Origin: an uncultured Veillonellaceae bacterium
GTDB lineage: Bacteria > Bacillota > Negativicutes > Selenomonadales > Selenomonadaceae
Assembly (NCBI GenBank): GCA_900314825.1
Contig: OMWS01000014.1
Span: 1-49,438 of the forward strand
DNA length: 49,438 bases
Reading direction: 5' to 3'
Shown here: positions 24,313 through 31,932 of the stretch, piece after piece
Layout of the letters: every line of letters starts with the position of its first letter
How positions within the stretch are numbered: the first letter of the stretch is position 1
Made by a program: the position numbers and the translations under genes
Notes under the pieces: generated by a model
What the model saw: only the letters and a program-made list of their open reading frames with translations
Told to the model about the DNA's origin: nothing
The model's database searches: none

Positions 24313-25341
24313 TTACTGACTAAAGCGAATGTATTTGACCCAACGATCGAGGAAGTCCTTTTTCTGCTCCTCGGAAAAGCCGGGCTTCTGCTGGAACAAC
24401 ACGATATTCTTGCCCGCGAACTGACGATAAGCGAACGCCATTGGATTCGTCGTCAAAAAATAAAATCCTTGCGACTGAAGCGCCGTCTGCGCGTCGTCCG
24501 AGAGCAAGTAATCGATGAACTCGCCCGCTGCCTGGCGGTCGCCCTCGCCCGCGGCCGCGAGGATGCCCGCGCCGCCGAGCGAATAGGCCGTGCCGTCGGC
24601 CGGATAGACGATGCGGATGGGATAGCCGTCCGCGACATAGCGCATCGTCTCGCTCGCCACGGCGACCGCGACGTCCGCCTCGCCCATGCCGACCTGGCGC
24701 ACGGGATTCGAGAGATATTTCGTATACTGCACGACATGCGGATGGAGGTCACGCAAAATCGCGAACGCCTGCACCTCGCCAAACTGCGAAATGAGCGAAT
24801 ACAGGAGATTCGAAGCTGCGTCCGCTGCGACGAAATCCGTCATGCCGACGCGCGCATCGGACTGCGCGAGCGCCTGCCATGTATCCGGCACGACTTTCAG
24901 CGTGCGCAAGTAATCGCTGTTCACGGCGAAGACGATCGGGTCATACCAGACGCCCGTCCACGCGCCTTCTTCCTGCTTGAAATGCTCCGGCACGGCATCG
25001 GTCTCTTCTGACACGTACGGCAAAAATTTACCGCGCCGCGTGAGCTCTTCGAGCGTCGGCGCGTCCGCGAGCACGAGCGCGACCGTCGGGTCATTCTTCG
25101 AGGCGCGCTCGATGAGGTCGCTCCCCGCAAGCGGCACGAACGTCACGCGCACGCGGCTCTTTTTCTCATACGCCGCCGCGAACTCCGCCACGTGCTCGGC
25201 CGGCAGCGTCGTATAGACCGTGAGCTCCCGCATCGTCACGCCGTCCTCGACATGCCCGGAGCCCGCAAGCTGCTGCGATCCCGTCACGACCACGACGACG
25301 AGCAAAAACGCCACGATCAAAAGCGTCGTATACCGTCGCAT
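24313..25341 (-). CDS. ABC transporter substrate-binding protein, iron(III)-type family
   Basis: Encodes 342 residues beginning with a hydrophobic signal segment (LLIVAFLLVVVVVTG), so it is exported and probably anchored or periplasmic. The mature part begins near LTVYTTLPAEHVAEFAAAYE and contains GVWYDPIVFAVNSDYLR, both typical of the Fe3+/thiamine/phosphonate binding-protein class 1 family. No permease or ATPase gene is adjacent, so it may be an orphan receptor. Its promoter region now abuts the left end of the mobile element, which provides the -35 box. Confidence 0.82.
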   Translation of the reverse strand: MRRYTTLLIVAFLLVVVVVTGSQQLAGSGHVEDGVTMRELTVYTTLPAEHVAEFAAAYEKKSRVRVTFVPLAGSDLIERASKNDPTVALVLADAPTLEELTRRGKFLPYVSEETDAVPEHFKQEEGAWTGVWYDPIVFAVNSDYLRTLKVVPDTWQALAQSDARVGMTDFVAADAASNLLYSLISQFGEVQAFAILRDLHPHVVQYTKYLSNPVRQVGMGEADVAVAVASETMRYVADGYPIRIVYPADGTAYSLGGAGILAAAGEGDRQAAGEFIDYLLSDDAQTALQSQGFYFLTTNPMAFAYRQFAGKNIVLFQQKPGFSEEQKKDFLDRWVKYIRFSQ

Positions 25342-25369
25342 ACCGCGCCTCCTCCCTGCTGCAAACTTT

Positions 25370-25385
25370 CATTCATTATATACAA
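25370..25385. repeat. Left end repeat, candidate attL core
   Basis: CATTCATTATATACAA is repeated exactly at 33921-33936. On the minus strand it contains TATAAT, the -10 box of the binding-protein gene. This is the outermost perfect repeat around the island. Confidence 0.65.
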
Positions 25386-25403
25386 TCACGCGGCGCGGTA
25401 CAA
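25375..25403 (-). promoter_or_regulatory. Promoter of the binding-protein gene spanning the element junction
   Basis: On the minus strand TTGTAC (25403-25398) and a perfect TATAAT (25380-25375) are separated by 17 bases. The -10 box lies inside the 16-bp end repeat, while the -35 box lies inside the element and is one arm of the inverted repeat GTACAA-9-TTGTAC. Confidence 0.65.
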
Positions 25404-25485
25404 GCACGAATTTTGTACTGTAAACCGTGGACATTCATAAAGAATTGTATTCAAAATGTCCATTACGCATATACTCTCCAAAATC

Positions 25486-25505
25486 ATAGTACCGTTTCAG
25501 TACCG
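25486..25505. repeat. B site, left copy
   Basis: ATAGTACCGTTTCAGTACCG matches the right copy at 33835-33854 in 19 of 20 positions, in the same orientation. It is a near palindrome (GTACCG-TTT-CAGTAC). It could be an alternative att core or a protein-binding site at each end. Confidence 0.6.
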
Positions 25506-25817
25506 CGTGGACGCTGCCGATCACATCCACAGCCCGCGCCGTATGGATACGTCGAGCGCCGTCTGCAATCCGTCGCCGTGCAAGCGACAAGGAGGCGGGC
25601 GGCGCAACTGTCGAGGATTCCTAGATAGTTGACACGGCGCAACTATTAAGGAAATTGAAACAGTTGCCCGCGCTACGTCGCCGTCATTGTCTCGCCCGCG
25701 ATGCGCACGGCGTGACGTTCGCATGATGCACACGGGCGGCGTATCGTGAAAAACGTTCCTGCTACTTTTCGTGTTCCTGTCTCTCTATACTACACAAAAT
25801 GTAGCTTTGACGTTTTG

Positions 25818-25861
25818 ACTGTTTTACTGTGCACTTTTGGTATTGTCAACAGTAAAACAGT
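25818..25861. repeat. Perfect 13-bp inverted repeat built of ACTGT units
   Basis: ACTGTTTTACTGT (25818-25830) and ACAGTAAAACAGT (25849-25861) are exact inverted copies 18 bases apart. Each arm is itself a direct repeat of ACTGT with a 3-base gap. No T-tract follows, so a protein-binding role is likelier than termination. Confidence 0.6.
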
Positions 25862-25959
25862 TCTCAATTAGATTTATGCTTCTATTGTCTCTCCTACATG
25901 GACTTTCCAAACATCTGTTTTTGAATCCTACTTGCACGCGAAAACGTGCCGGAACGACA

Positions 25960-26013
25960 AAAGCGGCTTGTGCCGTGCGCGTGATTCGCATGACATAGGC
26001 CGCTTTCTTTTTG
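25960..26013 (-). terminator. Terminator-like hairpin after the last island gene
   Basis: AAAGCGGC (25960-25967) pairs with GCCGCTTT (25999-26006) across a long loop. T-rich tracts follow on both strands, so it may act in both directions. It lies 40 bases past the stop of the 97-residue gene. Confidence 0.5.
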
Positions 26014-26054
26014 AACTGTCGTTTATGTCTGATATTATCCCTTGCGGGCTGTTT

Positions 26055-26348
26055 TCATACTTTATTGAATGCTGACACGCGCCGTGATACCGTGTCCGCT
26101 TTATACGGATTCGAGAAACGATCGCCGCGCCGACGTGCCGCGCAACGTGCATAGAGGCCGCCGCCGCTCACGTAGAGTTCGACGCATACGCGCCCCAGCT
26201 GCCGCCCGATGTGGGCGCGTGCGATTTTCAACGCGTCATAGTCGCAATACTCCCACAGGCGCAACGCGTCTTTAACATCTTCAATCGTGCTCACGTGCCG
26301 CCCGTGTAGGCTGCTGACAGGAATAGATACATATTTGCTTGCCATCAT
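26055..26348 (-). CDS. Island protein of unknown function
   Basis: Encodes 97 residues starting at one of two adjacent ATG codons (26348 and 26345) behind AGAGGG. The sequence includes YVSIPVSSLHGRHVSTIEDV and a basic region ARCAARRRGDRF; no family is recognised. It is the leftmost gene of the island and lies 329 bases after the KGG gene in the same direction. In known satellites this position often holds a gene acting on the helper phage, which is only a positional hint. Confidence 0.55.
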   Translation of the reverse strand: MMASKYVSIPVSSLHGRHVSTIEDVKDALRLWEYCDYDALKIARAHIGRQLGRVCVELYVSGGGLYARCAARRRGDRFSNPYKADTVSRRVSAFNKV

Positions 26349-26677
26349 GAATCCCTCTTTCTGTGGAAATTCGCCCGCGCCCTGCTCACGCGTCGAGGCC
26401 GATATAAAATTGTCTCCCACGGTTCATGATGCTTGCATGGTTCGCGCCGCCGCTGCTTCTATCTATCGCGGCTTTTCAAATGTTATCGGATTTTTTCAAA
26501 TGTTTTCGGCTGGAATGTTTTTCTTTCGGACAAAAAGTCAAATTTTCGATTCGTGCGAAAAAAAAGTAATGGCACTGGTATTGGAAAGGGTTGCCCGCGC
26601 CGTTTTTCGGGGAGGGGGTTCGTGTCCCCTTGATGCCCACGGCGCTTGCGGGAAATTGTCGTTTTGGTTTTTGAGTT
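26349..26677. other. Non-coding gap with direct repeats
   Basis: No gene is seen in this 329-base gap. It contains the 17-base near-exact direct repeat TTTTCAAATGTTWTCGG at 26473-26489 and 26493-26509 (period 20, 16 of 17 identical) and A/T-rich runs up to 26567. It could be a promoter/operator region for the 97-residue gene or a packaging or binding site. Confidence 0.45.
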
Positions 26678-27064
26678 TTACCATCCATCTTCCTTTGCCT
26701 TGACTTCACGCTCTTTCAGTTCCAGTCTACCCCCGTCGATATGCTTCTTGTGTTCCAGTTCCGGTTCCTCTCCCAAAAGCTCTAGCACAAGTCGCGCCGC
26801 TTGCATATTCCCGCTCATTGCTGACAACAGAATAGAATACGCGAACGTCGCTGCAATCGTATCATCTGACTTCAAGTCAAATCCTGCCGCCGTGAGATCG
26901 TCGCGAACTTTGCCCGCGCTCATATCCTGTTTCATAGCGTCAAGCAGGATATTCGCTATTTTCTTCTTGCGCCGTTTCGATTTCCCGCTTTCTATCCCGC
27001 CCTTGCGGCCTTTCGTTTTCGCGTCCGCGCCCGCTTGAATGGGCTTTAGGTTGTGTGGGTTCAT
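26678..27064 (-). CDS. KGG-type phage protein, possibly terminase-small-subunit-like
   Basis: Encodes 128 residues. The N-terminus IQAGADAKTKGRKGGIESGK is a basic, KGG-motif segment, followed by a lysine/arginine run and helices ANILLDAMKQDM and AATFAYSILLSAMSGNMQAA. Proteins of this kind are commonly encoded beside terminase genes in Firmicute phages; whether they are small terminase subunits is not settled for this one. The ATG at 27064 has a GAAGA-type ribosome site. It is divergent from the sigma-like gene, with about 135 bases between their starts. No large terminase is present, consistent with a satellite that redirects helper packaging. Confidence 0.6.
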   Translation of the reverse strand: MNPHNLKPIQAGADAKTKGRKGGIESGKSKRRKKKIANILLDAMKQDMSAGKVRDDLTAAGFDLKSDDTIAATFAYSILLSAMSGNMQAARLVLELLGEEPELEHKKHIDGGRLELKEREVKAKEDGW

Positions 27065-27200
27065 GGTATCATCTTCTTTCGTGGTATGTTCATGCTTTCG
27101 CGTGGGGTTCATGCGTTCGCGCCGCCCGCCGTGCCGCTTGCGCCCCTGTGACATCCACATGGTAGAATGGAGTGAGACGATAGGAAAGGCGGCTTTGACA

Positions 27201-27596
27201 ATGGGCGACGTGGTAAAAGTTCGCCGTGTGCTGCAACGGCTTGATTTCTTGCGGCGATGCGTCAACGTGTGGCGAGAGACGGAAAAAGACTTTCGTTCGA
27301 TCGCCACGCGATGCGATGAAAGCGACGCGGCGCGATGCCTTGCGGCGGCGCAAGATCGTGCGGATTCCATCGAACACGCGCTGACACTCATACGGATTGC
27401 AGACAGGTCTTTAGCTTGCCTTTCTGCCGATGTGCGGCAAATCGTCGAGACACACTATATAAAAGGTATCCCGTGGGATAGCGTCGCTGATTCATTCGGT
27501 ATCCCTGTCGAGAAAGCGCAACGAATCGGATACACGTCTTTGCAGCAGCTTGCGCCCTTGCTCATTCCGTCCGGCGCTCCCACAGCGCGTGAATGA
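27201..27596 (+). CDS. Sigma-70 region 4-like regulator (ArpU/RinA-like phage late regulator)
   Basis: Encodes about 131 residues with a C-terminal helix-turn-helix very like sigma factor region 4: CLSADVRQIVETHYIKGIPW then DSVADSFGIPVEKAQRIGYT. The N-terminal half is helical (VLQRLDFLRRCVNVW). Small proteins of this build control late genes, including packaging genes, in Firmicute phages. The start is uncertain: ATG at 27201 or TTG at 27195, both behind AGGAAAGG (27182-27189); ATG at 27159 has no ribosome site. It is the only plus-strand gene in the left two thirds of the island. Confidence 0.75.
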   Translation: MGDVVKVRRVLQRLDFLRRCVNVWRETEKDFRSIATRCDESDAARCLAAAQDRADSIEHALTLIRIADRSLACLSADVRQIVETHYIKGIPWDSVADSFGIPVEKAQRIGYTSLQQLAPLLIPSGAPTARE

Positions 27597-27876
27597 CAGA
27601 TAGCCGGAAAACATCTCTCATTCGTCAAACCCTGTATTTATGCGGGTTCGCGGGCTTTTCATGACCGAATGACGGCTGACAGATACATTTTCAAAAAAAA
27701 TATTTTTCCGTCCTACGTCTACCTGCGATGTGATTTCTCTATCATATCTATCTTTTTATATATTTCTTCAAAAACTACTGTCATAAGTGTCATAGTGTCA
27801 TAAAGGTAGGAATATCAAGGGTTTACGGCTGACACTTGAATTTTTCCATCTGTCATATCTGTCATGAATCCGTCAT
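27591..27876. other. Candidate replication origin of the island (inverted iteron sets flanking an AT-rich core)
   Basis: On the right, TGTCAT occurs directly at 27779, 27788, 27796, 27851 and 27860, with CGTCAT at 27871; two copies extend to ATCTGTCAT. On the left the same unit is inverted: ATGACAGATA at 27593, and TGACC, TGACG and TGACA at 27662, 27670 and 27677. Between them 27684-27775 is strongly AT-rich. The block lies directly after the 3' end of the primase-helicase gene. This is the arrangement described for SaPI origins, bound by the island replication protein. Confidence 0.65.
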
Positions 27877-30179
27877 GCCATGTGGGCGTTGGCGGGAAAT
27901 GGGACAAGGTTTGAATCCAATGTGTCCGCGCTTGATTCAATGTTTTTCATTGGTGGTACGGTGTAGGTTCTTGCGCGTTCCGTCCTTTGGCACTTGATGC
28001 GCTTATCTGTCATGCTCATACGCTTCAAAGTTTTCCCGATGCGTACGGCTGACATCCGCCCGCCGTGCGTTGTGTTGGCAATTAGGGTAGCTAGTTCCGT
28101 CGCCGTGCGTTTCTGCCAATACAGTTCCAGCGCGTTCCAGTCGAGCAAATCTTTGAGCGCGGTTTCTTCCTCTGATTCTACTTTGTGCGCTTCTTGCATG
28201 CGTGTGAGTTCGTCGAGTTCCGTATCTGACAGCCACCACGCGACGCGCCCAGGTTCGCGGCTGCTGTGGCTGCTGTCGCCGTCCGCGAATGCGAGTGTCA
28301 TGACTTGCCCCCACAGCAGATTCGCGGGCGGAAAATCCGCAAAATCAAAACCCTTTAGCACGATAGGCCAATAGCGCCGATCACCTGTTTCGTCACAGAG
28401 AAAGCGCTGCTGATTCGTCGAGCCGTAGAAGAACGTTTGCCGCGCCGCTTTCGTTAGGCCGCGCCCATACGCCTTGCGGAATACGTCTTTCGATGCCGTG
28501 ACAAAATTTTTCATATCTTCCACGCGCTTTGCGCTCATACTTGTGCCAAATTCACCCAGTTCCACAGCCCAGAAACTGACAGATCGCCAAACATCATCCC
28601 TGTTGTTTGGATTGACTTTCACGCCCGCGCAACGCATATCCGGCGACGGCACAAGGTATTCAAGAAAGCGCGTTTTCCCGATGTGTTGCGGGCCGACTAG
28701 GATAAGTATCCCTTGATAGCTTTCGTTCTTGCGCAACGTATTGAACGGCGCACGGGCGGCGGCGACTAGGAAGCGCGTATACATGGAAAGGCACAAGTCG
28801 CGATGCGCCGCGCTTTCGTCGTCGAGAATGAAGCAATCAAAACTTTGTCCGATAAAGTCGGCGCTGCTGTCGCCGTAATCCGCCCGCGCTTTCTTCAAGA
28901 AGTTTCGTGCTGGGTGATACACATGACGCGCCGCGATAAGTTCCAGCGCGTCTATCAAATCTTGCCGTTGTAGCTTCAAGCCGACTTTCGCCGCCTCTCC
29001 ACGAATTTTCGTGATACAGTTCTTTACCCTGTCGCCATCATTCGGGATACCCTTGAATACGTCGCCGTAAAACTCAATGCTTTTCGTCATTTCGTTGTTT
29101 CGCAAGCTGATTCCAAGTGAATCAAGAAGCGCTTGCGCGTTGCCCTCTGTGAGTATCACGGGACGGCCTTTCGCGTCCATGTCGGGCCAAAATACGCCGC
29201 CCGCGCCTTGCTGACTGTCGAGCGCTGCCGGACGCGGTTCTTTCGGTTGGTATCCGTAACGTCTCGCGATTTCGTAAATCGTCGCGCCCGTAATCCCGCC
29301 GCCGTCATGAAAAGATTCCCACTTGCTCACACATTCGCCCGCGTGGTAACGATCGCCATCCGTCTTGCTCCATTCATCCCACGTCCCCACGTCGAATCCT
29401 TCTTCTTTCAACGCCATGCCTATATATAGCCATTCGTCATAGGACGTTGCATTGCAGGGAATGTAATCAAGCGCCCGCTTGATGTATGCATGATTTTTCG
29501 CGCCGTCGCCGTCCGCCGCTTTTGGCAGGTCTTTCGCCGCGTGGACGGGCGGCGCGGCTTGCTTCTTTTGTCGTTCGCGTTCCTTCCTTGCGTCGCTCTC
29601 TGCTTTGAGTTCCAGCAGGAAAGCGACGTTTGGCGCTGCCGTTATATCGTCGGCGCTGCCATTCACGCGCCATCCTGTCAAAGCAATCTGTCGGTTGCTG
29701 TCGGCGGTCTTTTTGCCGTCCTTCAAAACGTGTCCGCCTATCCACACTTCTACATGGGACGTTTCAGAGAGTGGAACGTCTATTTTTGTTCCTGCGAGTG
29801 AATCAAGCGCGGTATCGTCGGGGACACGGTAAAACGCGTGTCGCCCGCTGTGGCTGACTGATTCCTCTATGTAGGTTTGCCCCCACACGGCTGCAACGCG
29901 CTTCATAAAGTCAACGGCGGGTGTAATCGTCTTTCCGTCGCCGCCTTTCACATGATCGAAATCAAAGCACACATAGCCGCGTGTCAAGCAAAAGCCGGGG
30001 AAAGCGCTGTCATCAACGCCCGCGTACGTGCGCCAATTCTTCCTTTGATTCCATGATGCATTCGCGGGCGCTTTCACGTTCATTTTCCCGTTGACGTTGC
30101 GCCCTGTGGGTATCCATTGATACAGTTGCAGCAGGGACGGCGGCAAACCTTCCTTGCTGTGTCGTAGTTCCTTGTTCAT
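27873..30179 (-). CDS. Primase-helicase replication protein (prim-pol, PriCT-like and VirE/D5-like helicase domains)
   Basis: Encodes 768 residues. The N-terminal part (to about 200) looks like an archaeo-eukaryotic-type primase-polymerase, with CFDFDHVKGG near residue 70 giving the DxD motif and SVSHSGRHAFYRV the histidine motif. A PriCT-2-like segment, ALDYIPCNATSYDEWLYIGM, lies near 235. The C-terminal half is a VirE/VapE-type superfamily 3-like ATPase with Walker A LVGPQHIGKTRFLEYL near 496 and DETGDRRYWPIVLKG near 595. It should prime and unwind island DNA. The ATG at 30179 has GGGG five bases upstream. It follows the 178-residue gene by 14 bases. Confidence 0.88.
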   Translation of the reverse strand: MNKELRHSKEGLPPSLLQLYQWIPTGRNVNGKMNVKAPANASWNQRKNWRTYAGVDDSAFPGFCLTRGYVCFDFDHVKGGDGKTITPAVDFMKRVAAVWGQTYIEESVSHSGRHAFYRVPDDTALDSLAGTKIDVPLSETSHVEVWIGGHVLKDGKKTADSNRQIALTGWRVNGSADDITAAPNVAFLLELKAESDARKERERQKKQAAPPVHAAKDLPKAADGDGAKNHAYIKRALDYIPCNATSYDEWLYIGMALKEEGFDVGTWDEWSKTDGDRYHAGECVSKWESFHDGGGITGATIYEIARRYGYQPKEPRPAALDSQQGAGGVFWPDMDAKGRPVILTEGNAQALLDSLGISLRNNEMTKSIEFYGDVFKGIPNDGDRVKNCITKIRGEAAKVGLKLQRQDLIDALELIAARHVYHPARNFLKKARADYGDSSADFIGQSFDCFILDDESAAHRDLCLSMYTRFLVAAARAPFNTLRKNESYQGILILVGPQHIGKTRFLEYLVPSPDMRCAGVKVNPNNRDDVWRSVSFWAVELGEFGTSMSAKRVEDMKNFVTASKDVFRKAYGRGLTKAARQTFFYGSTNQQRFLCDETGDRRYWPIVLKGFDFADFPPANLLWGQVMTLAFADGDSSHSSREPGRVAWWLSDTELDELTRMQEAHKVESEEETALKDLLDWNALELYWQKRTATELATLIANTTHGGRMSAVRIGKTLKRMSMTDKRIKCQRTERARTYTVPPMKNIESSADTLDSNLVPFPANAHMA

Positions 30180-30193
30180 TCATTCCCCTTCTT

Positions 30194-30730
30194 TCAAAAG
30201 AGGTTCATTTCACCAATTCCGGCGCTCATACGCGCAAGCGCCGTGAAAATTCCCTTGCGTGCCGTCGCGATTGCACGCGGCTTGCGCGTGTATCCTGTCA
30301 TAACGACAACGCGCCCCAGGCCGACGTATGCGCCGCCAAACGGCAAACGCATTTTCATCCCCCTGTATCCCGTGTGGGGTATCACTTTGCGATATGTTGC
30401 CGGAACCGTGCCGACGTGATAAAGCGCGTGCACGCCCTTGCGGTCTTGCATGACTTCTACATACGTCGCGCCGCCCGCCGCCAAAACTCTGTTTAGCGCG
30501 TCGAGGCCGTCCGGCTTGATGTGCATACTTTCGTCGAGCACGTCAAGAAGTTCGATGCAAAGGATTTTGGAAGGTAGCACAAGCGCGGGAAAGTCGCTGT
30601 GTACGTCTTTGAAAAACATCCACTTGTTAGGCGGCTGCCAATGTGGAATTTCTTCTTGTGCGTACGGCGCGAGTATCCACACGGAATCCTGCTTGAGTTC
30701 GTCGGGGATATTTTCGCGGATCGCTTGCAT
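30194..30730 (-). CDS. Primase-like small protein (degenerate prim-pol module)
   Basis: Encodes 178 residues. It opens with SVWILAPYAQEEIPHWQPPN, resembling the opening of phage prim-pol domains, and has ILCIELLDVLDES where active enzymes have a D-x-D motif and ATYVEVMQDRKGVHALYHV where they have the S-x-H motif. The first acidic motif is altered (E...D), so catalysis is doubtful. It lies just upstream of the full primase-helicase in the early operon, as pri precedes rep in staphylococcal islands. GAGGA lies six bases before the ATG. The fold assignment is inferred by eye. Confidence 0.6.
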   Translation of the reverse strand: MQAIRENIPDELKQDSVWILAPYAQEEIPHWQPPNKWMFFKDVHSDFPALVLPSKILCIELLDVLDESMHIKPDGLDALNRVLAAGGATYVEVMQDRKGVHALYHVGTVPATYRKVIPHTGYRGMKMRLPFGGAYVGLGRVVVMTGYTRKPRAIATARKGIFTALARMSAGIGEMNLF

Positions 30731-30763
30731 TGGCGTTCCTCTTTTCCATCCTGCGGGCGGCGC

Positions 30764-31036
30764 TCATTCTGCCGTGCCGCCCGTCGCTTCCATGTAGGCG
30801 CGGCGCAAGACACGCCCGCGAAAGGTCATAAGGCCGCGTTTGCTCAATTCATCATTGATTTTGCGAATCACCTTGCATGCATAGCTTTGCGAACAAGACA
30901 AATCTTGCATGACATCTTTCACGTTCATGAAGCGGCGAATTGCAGGCTGCATTTCGCTTGCGCTTGCGTTTTCAAACGTGACGGCGCGGCCTGGACGTTC
31001 TTCTACGGTTTCCATTGTCGGTTTTTCGGTTTCCAT
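30764..31036 (-). CDS. Small winged-helix/HTH protein, candidate excisionase
   Basis: Encodes 90 residues. The C-terminal two thirds hold a helix-turn-helix, RFMNVKDVMQDLSCSQSYAC followed by KVIRKINDELSKRG, and the strand-like tail GRVLRRAYMEA, a pattern I associate with small excisionase or transposon-encoded HTH proteins of Firmicute elements. The ATG at 31036 has AGAAGG upstream; the earlier in-frame ATG at 31054 overlaps the preceding gene. Directional control of excision is its most likely role; replication control is the alternative. Confidence 0.65.
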   Translation of the reverse strand: METEKPTMETVEERPGRAVTFENASASEMQPAIRRFMNVKDVMQDLSCSQSYACKVIRKINDELSKRGLMTFRGRVLRRAYMEATGGTAE

Positions 31037-31050
31037 CGTGATACCTTCTT

Positions 31051-31263
31051 TCAAAGCGCCGCGAGATCGAGCGGATTCACGTCGAGCGCGTCCGCAATCT
31101 TCTTGACGGTAGCGGGCGGCATGGATTTTCCTGCAACGGCCTTTTGAATCGTTGCGCGGGAAAGGCCGCTTTTCTCTGCAAGTTCCTTGTTCGTGTATCC
31201 TGTCTGAATCAGCTGCCGTTTCAAATTGTCGGCTATTGACGTTTTCACGTTGTTACGGTACAT
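31051..31263 (-). CDS. XRE-family HTH regulator (Cro/Str-like)
   Basis: A 70-residue single-domain protein with a Cro/CI helix-turn-helix: NKELAEKSGLSRATIQKAVA then GKSMPPATVKKIADALDVNP. The ATG at 31263 has GGGAGGG seven bases upstream; the open frame to 31323 is not translated by this logic. It is the third gene of the leftward operon, divergent from the larger repressor, as the small activator/repressor pair in phage switches. Confidence 0.85.
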   Translation of the reverse strand: MYRNNVKTSIADNLKRQLIQTGYTNKELAEKSGLSRATIQKAVAGKSMPPATVKKIADALDVNPLDLAAL

Positions 31264-31333
31264 GACATTCCCTCCCACATAGCCGCGCCCACGGCGGGCG
31301 CGGCTTTTCTGCTGTTGAATCATTCGCCCGCCG

Positions 31334-31621
31334 TCACAGCAGGGCGGCGGCGTTTTCTGCCATACGATCGTCGAGTTCCGTCATGACAGCGCGGGCGACT
31401 TTCATGACGTGCACGCGCTGTGCGGATTCTTCATCCCATCCATACAGGGCTTTCCGAACGATGCGTTCGAGGAAAACAAGTCGCATGGTTTTTCCCACGC
31501 CGCCCGCCTTTACAACAGTGTAATCGTGTTCGAGCTTGTCAAGGCGCGATTCGCTGCCGCCGTCGCAATCAGCGAAAACAAGCGCTTCATACAGTTTCAC
31601 TTCCAGACGGTTCAACTTCAT
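31334..31621 (-). CDS. Island protein of unknown function
   Basis: Encodes 95 residues beginning MKLNRLEVKLYEALVFADC, acidic overall and probably all helical. GGAAGGA lies before the ATG and the spacing of 43 bases to the first operon gene fits one transcript. No family recognised. Confidence 0.65.
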   Translation of the reverse strand: MKLNRLEVKLYEALVFADCDGGSESRLDKLEHDYTVVKAGGVGKTMRLVFLERIVRKALYGWDEESAQRVHVMKVARAVMTELDDRMAENAAALL

Positions 31622-31664
31622 AGCGTTCCTTCCTTTCTGCCGCCCACGGCGGGCGGCGATGCCT

Positions 31665-31913
31665 TTAGATAGCTGTCTTGAATCCCCACGCCCACAGATA
31701 TTGCAGGGCGCTTTCTGCCTTGCTTGCTTCTTGTTCCAGTTCTTCTACTGATACATCAAGCAAGCGGCGATAGGGCGGCGTGCCGTCACGCGCAAACGCG
31801 GCGCGAATATCGCCGTCACAGATCGCCGTAACGAACGGGTCCGCGCCGACTTCCACAGGGTAGCCGTGCGTGTATCCATGCTGCTGCTGCACGTCTGCAA
31901 GACTAACACTCAT
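31665..31913 (-). CDS. Island protein of unknown function, first gene of the early operon
   Basis: Encodes 82 residues including LLDVSVEELEQEASKAESAL, an acidic helix, and ending QYLWAWGFKTAI. The ribosome site GAAGGGAGGG is strong. It lies just downstream of the operator region and the parS-like palindrome. No family recognised; by position it is the first product made on derepression. Confidence 0.65.
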   Translation of the reverse strand: MSVSLADVQQQHGYTHGYPVEVGADPFVTAICDGDIRAAFARDGTPPYRRLLDVSVEELEQEASKAESALQYLWAWGFKTAI

Positions 31914-31932
31914 TGTGATTCCCTCCCTTCAA

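Larger units (their letters stand above)
25386..26054. other. Left-end non-coding region of the island, rich in repeats
   Basis: No convincing gene is seen in these 669 bases. They hold the inverted repeat TGGACATT/AATGTCCA (25428-25462) and the palindromic B site (25486-25505). The decamer CGGCGCAACT is repeated directly at 25600-25609 and 25635-25644. A perfect 13-bp inverted repeat lies at 25818-25861, and the terminator-like hairpin 25960-26013 closes the region. The density of repeats suggests integrase/excisionase arm sites or a packaging site. Confidence 0.55.

Noticed and set aside
25413..25733. Small open frames of about 70 codons in the left end of the island
   Set aside because: No ribosome site, atypical composition and overlap with dense repeats; treated as non-coding.
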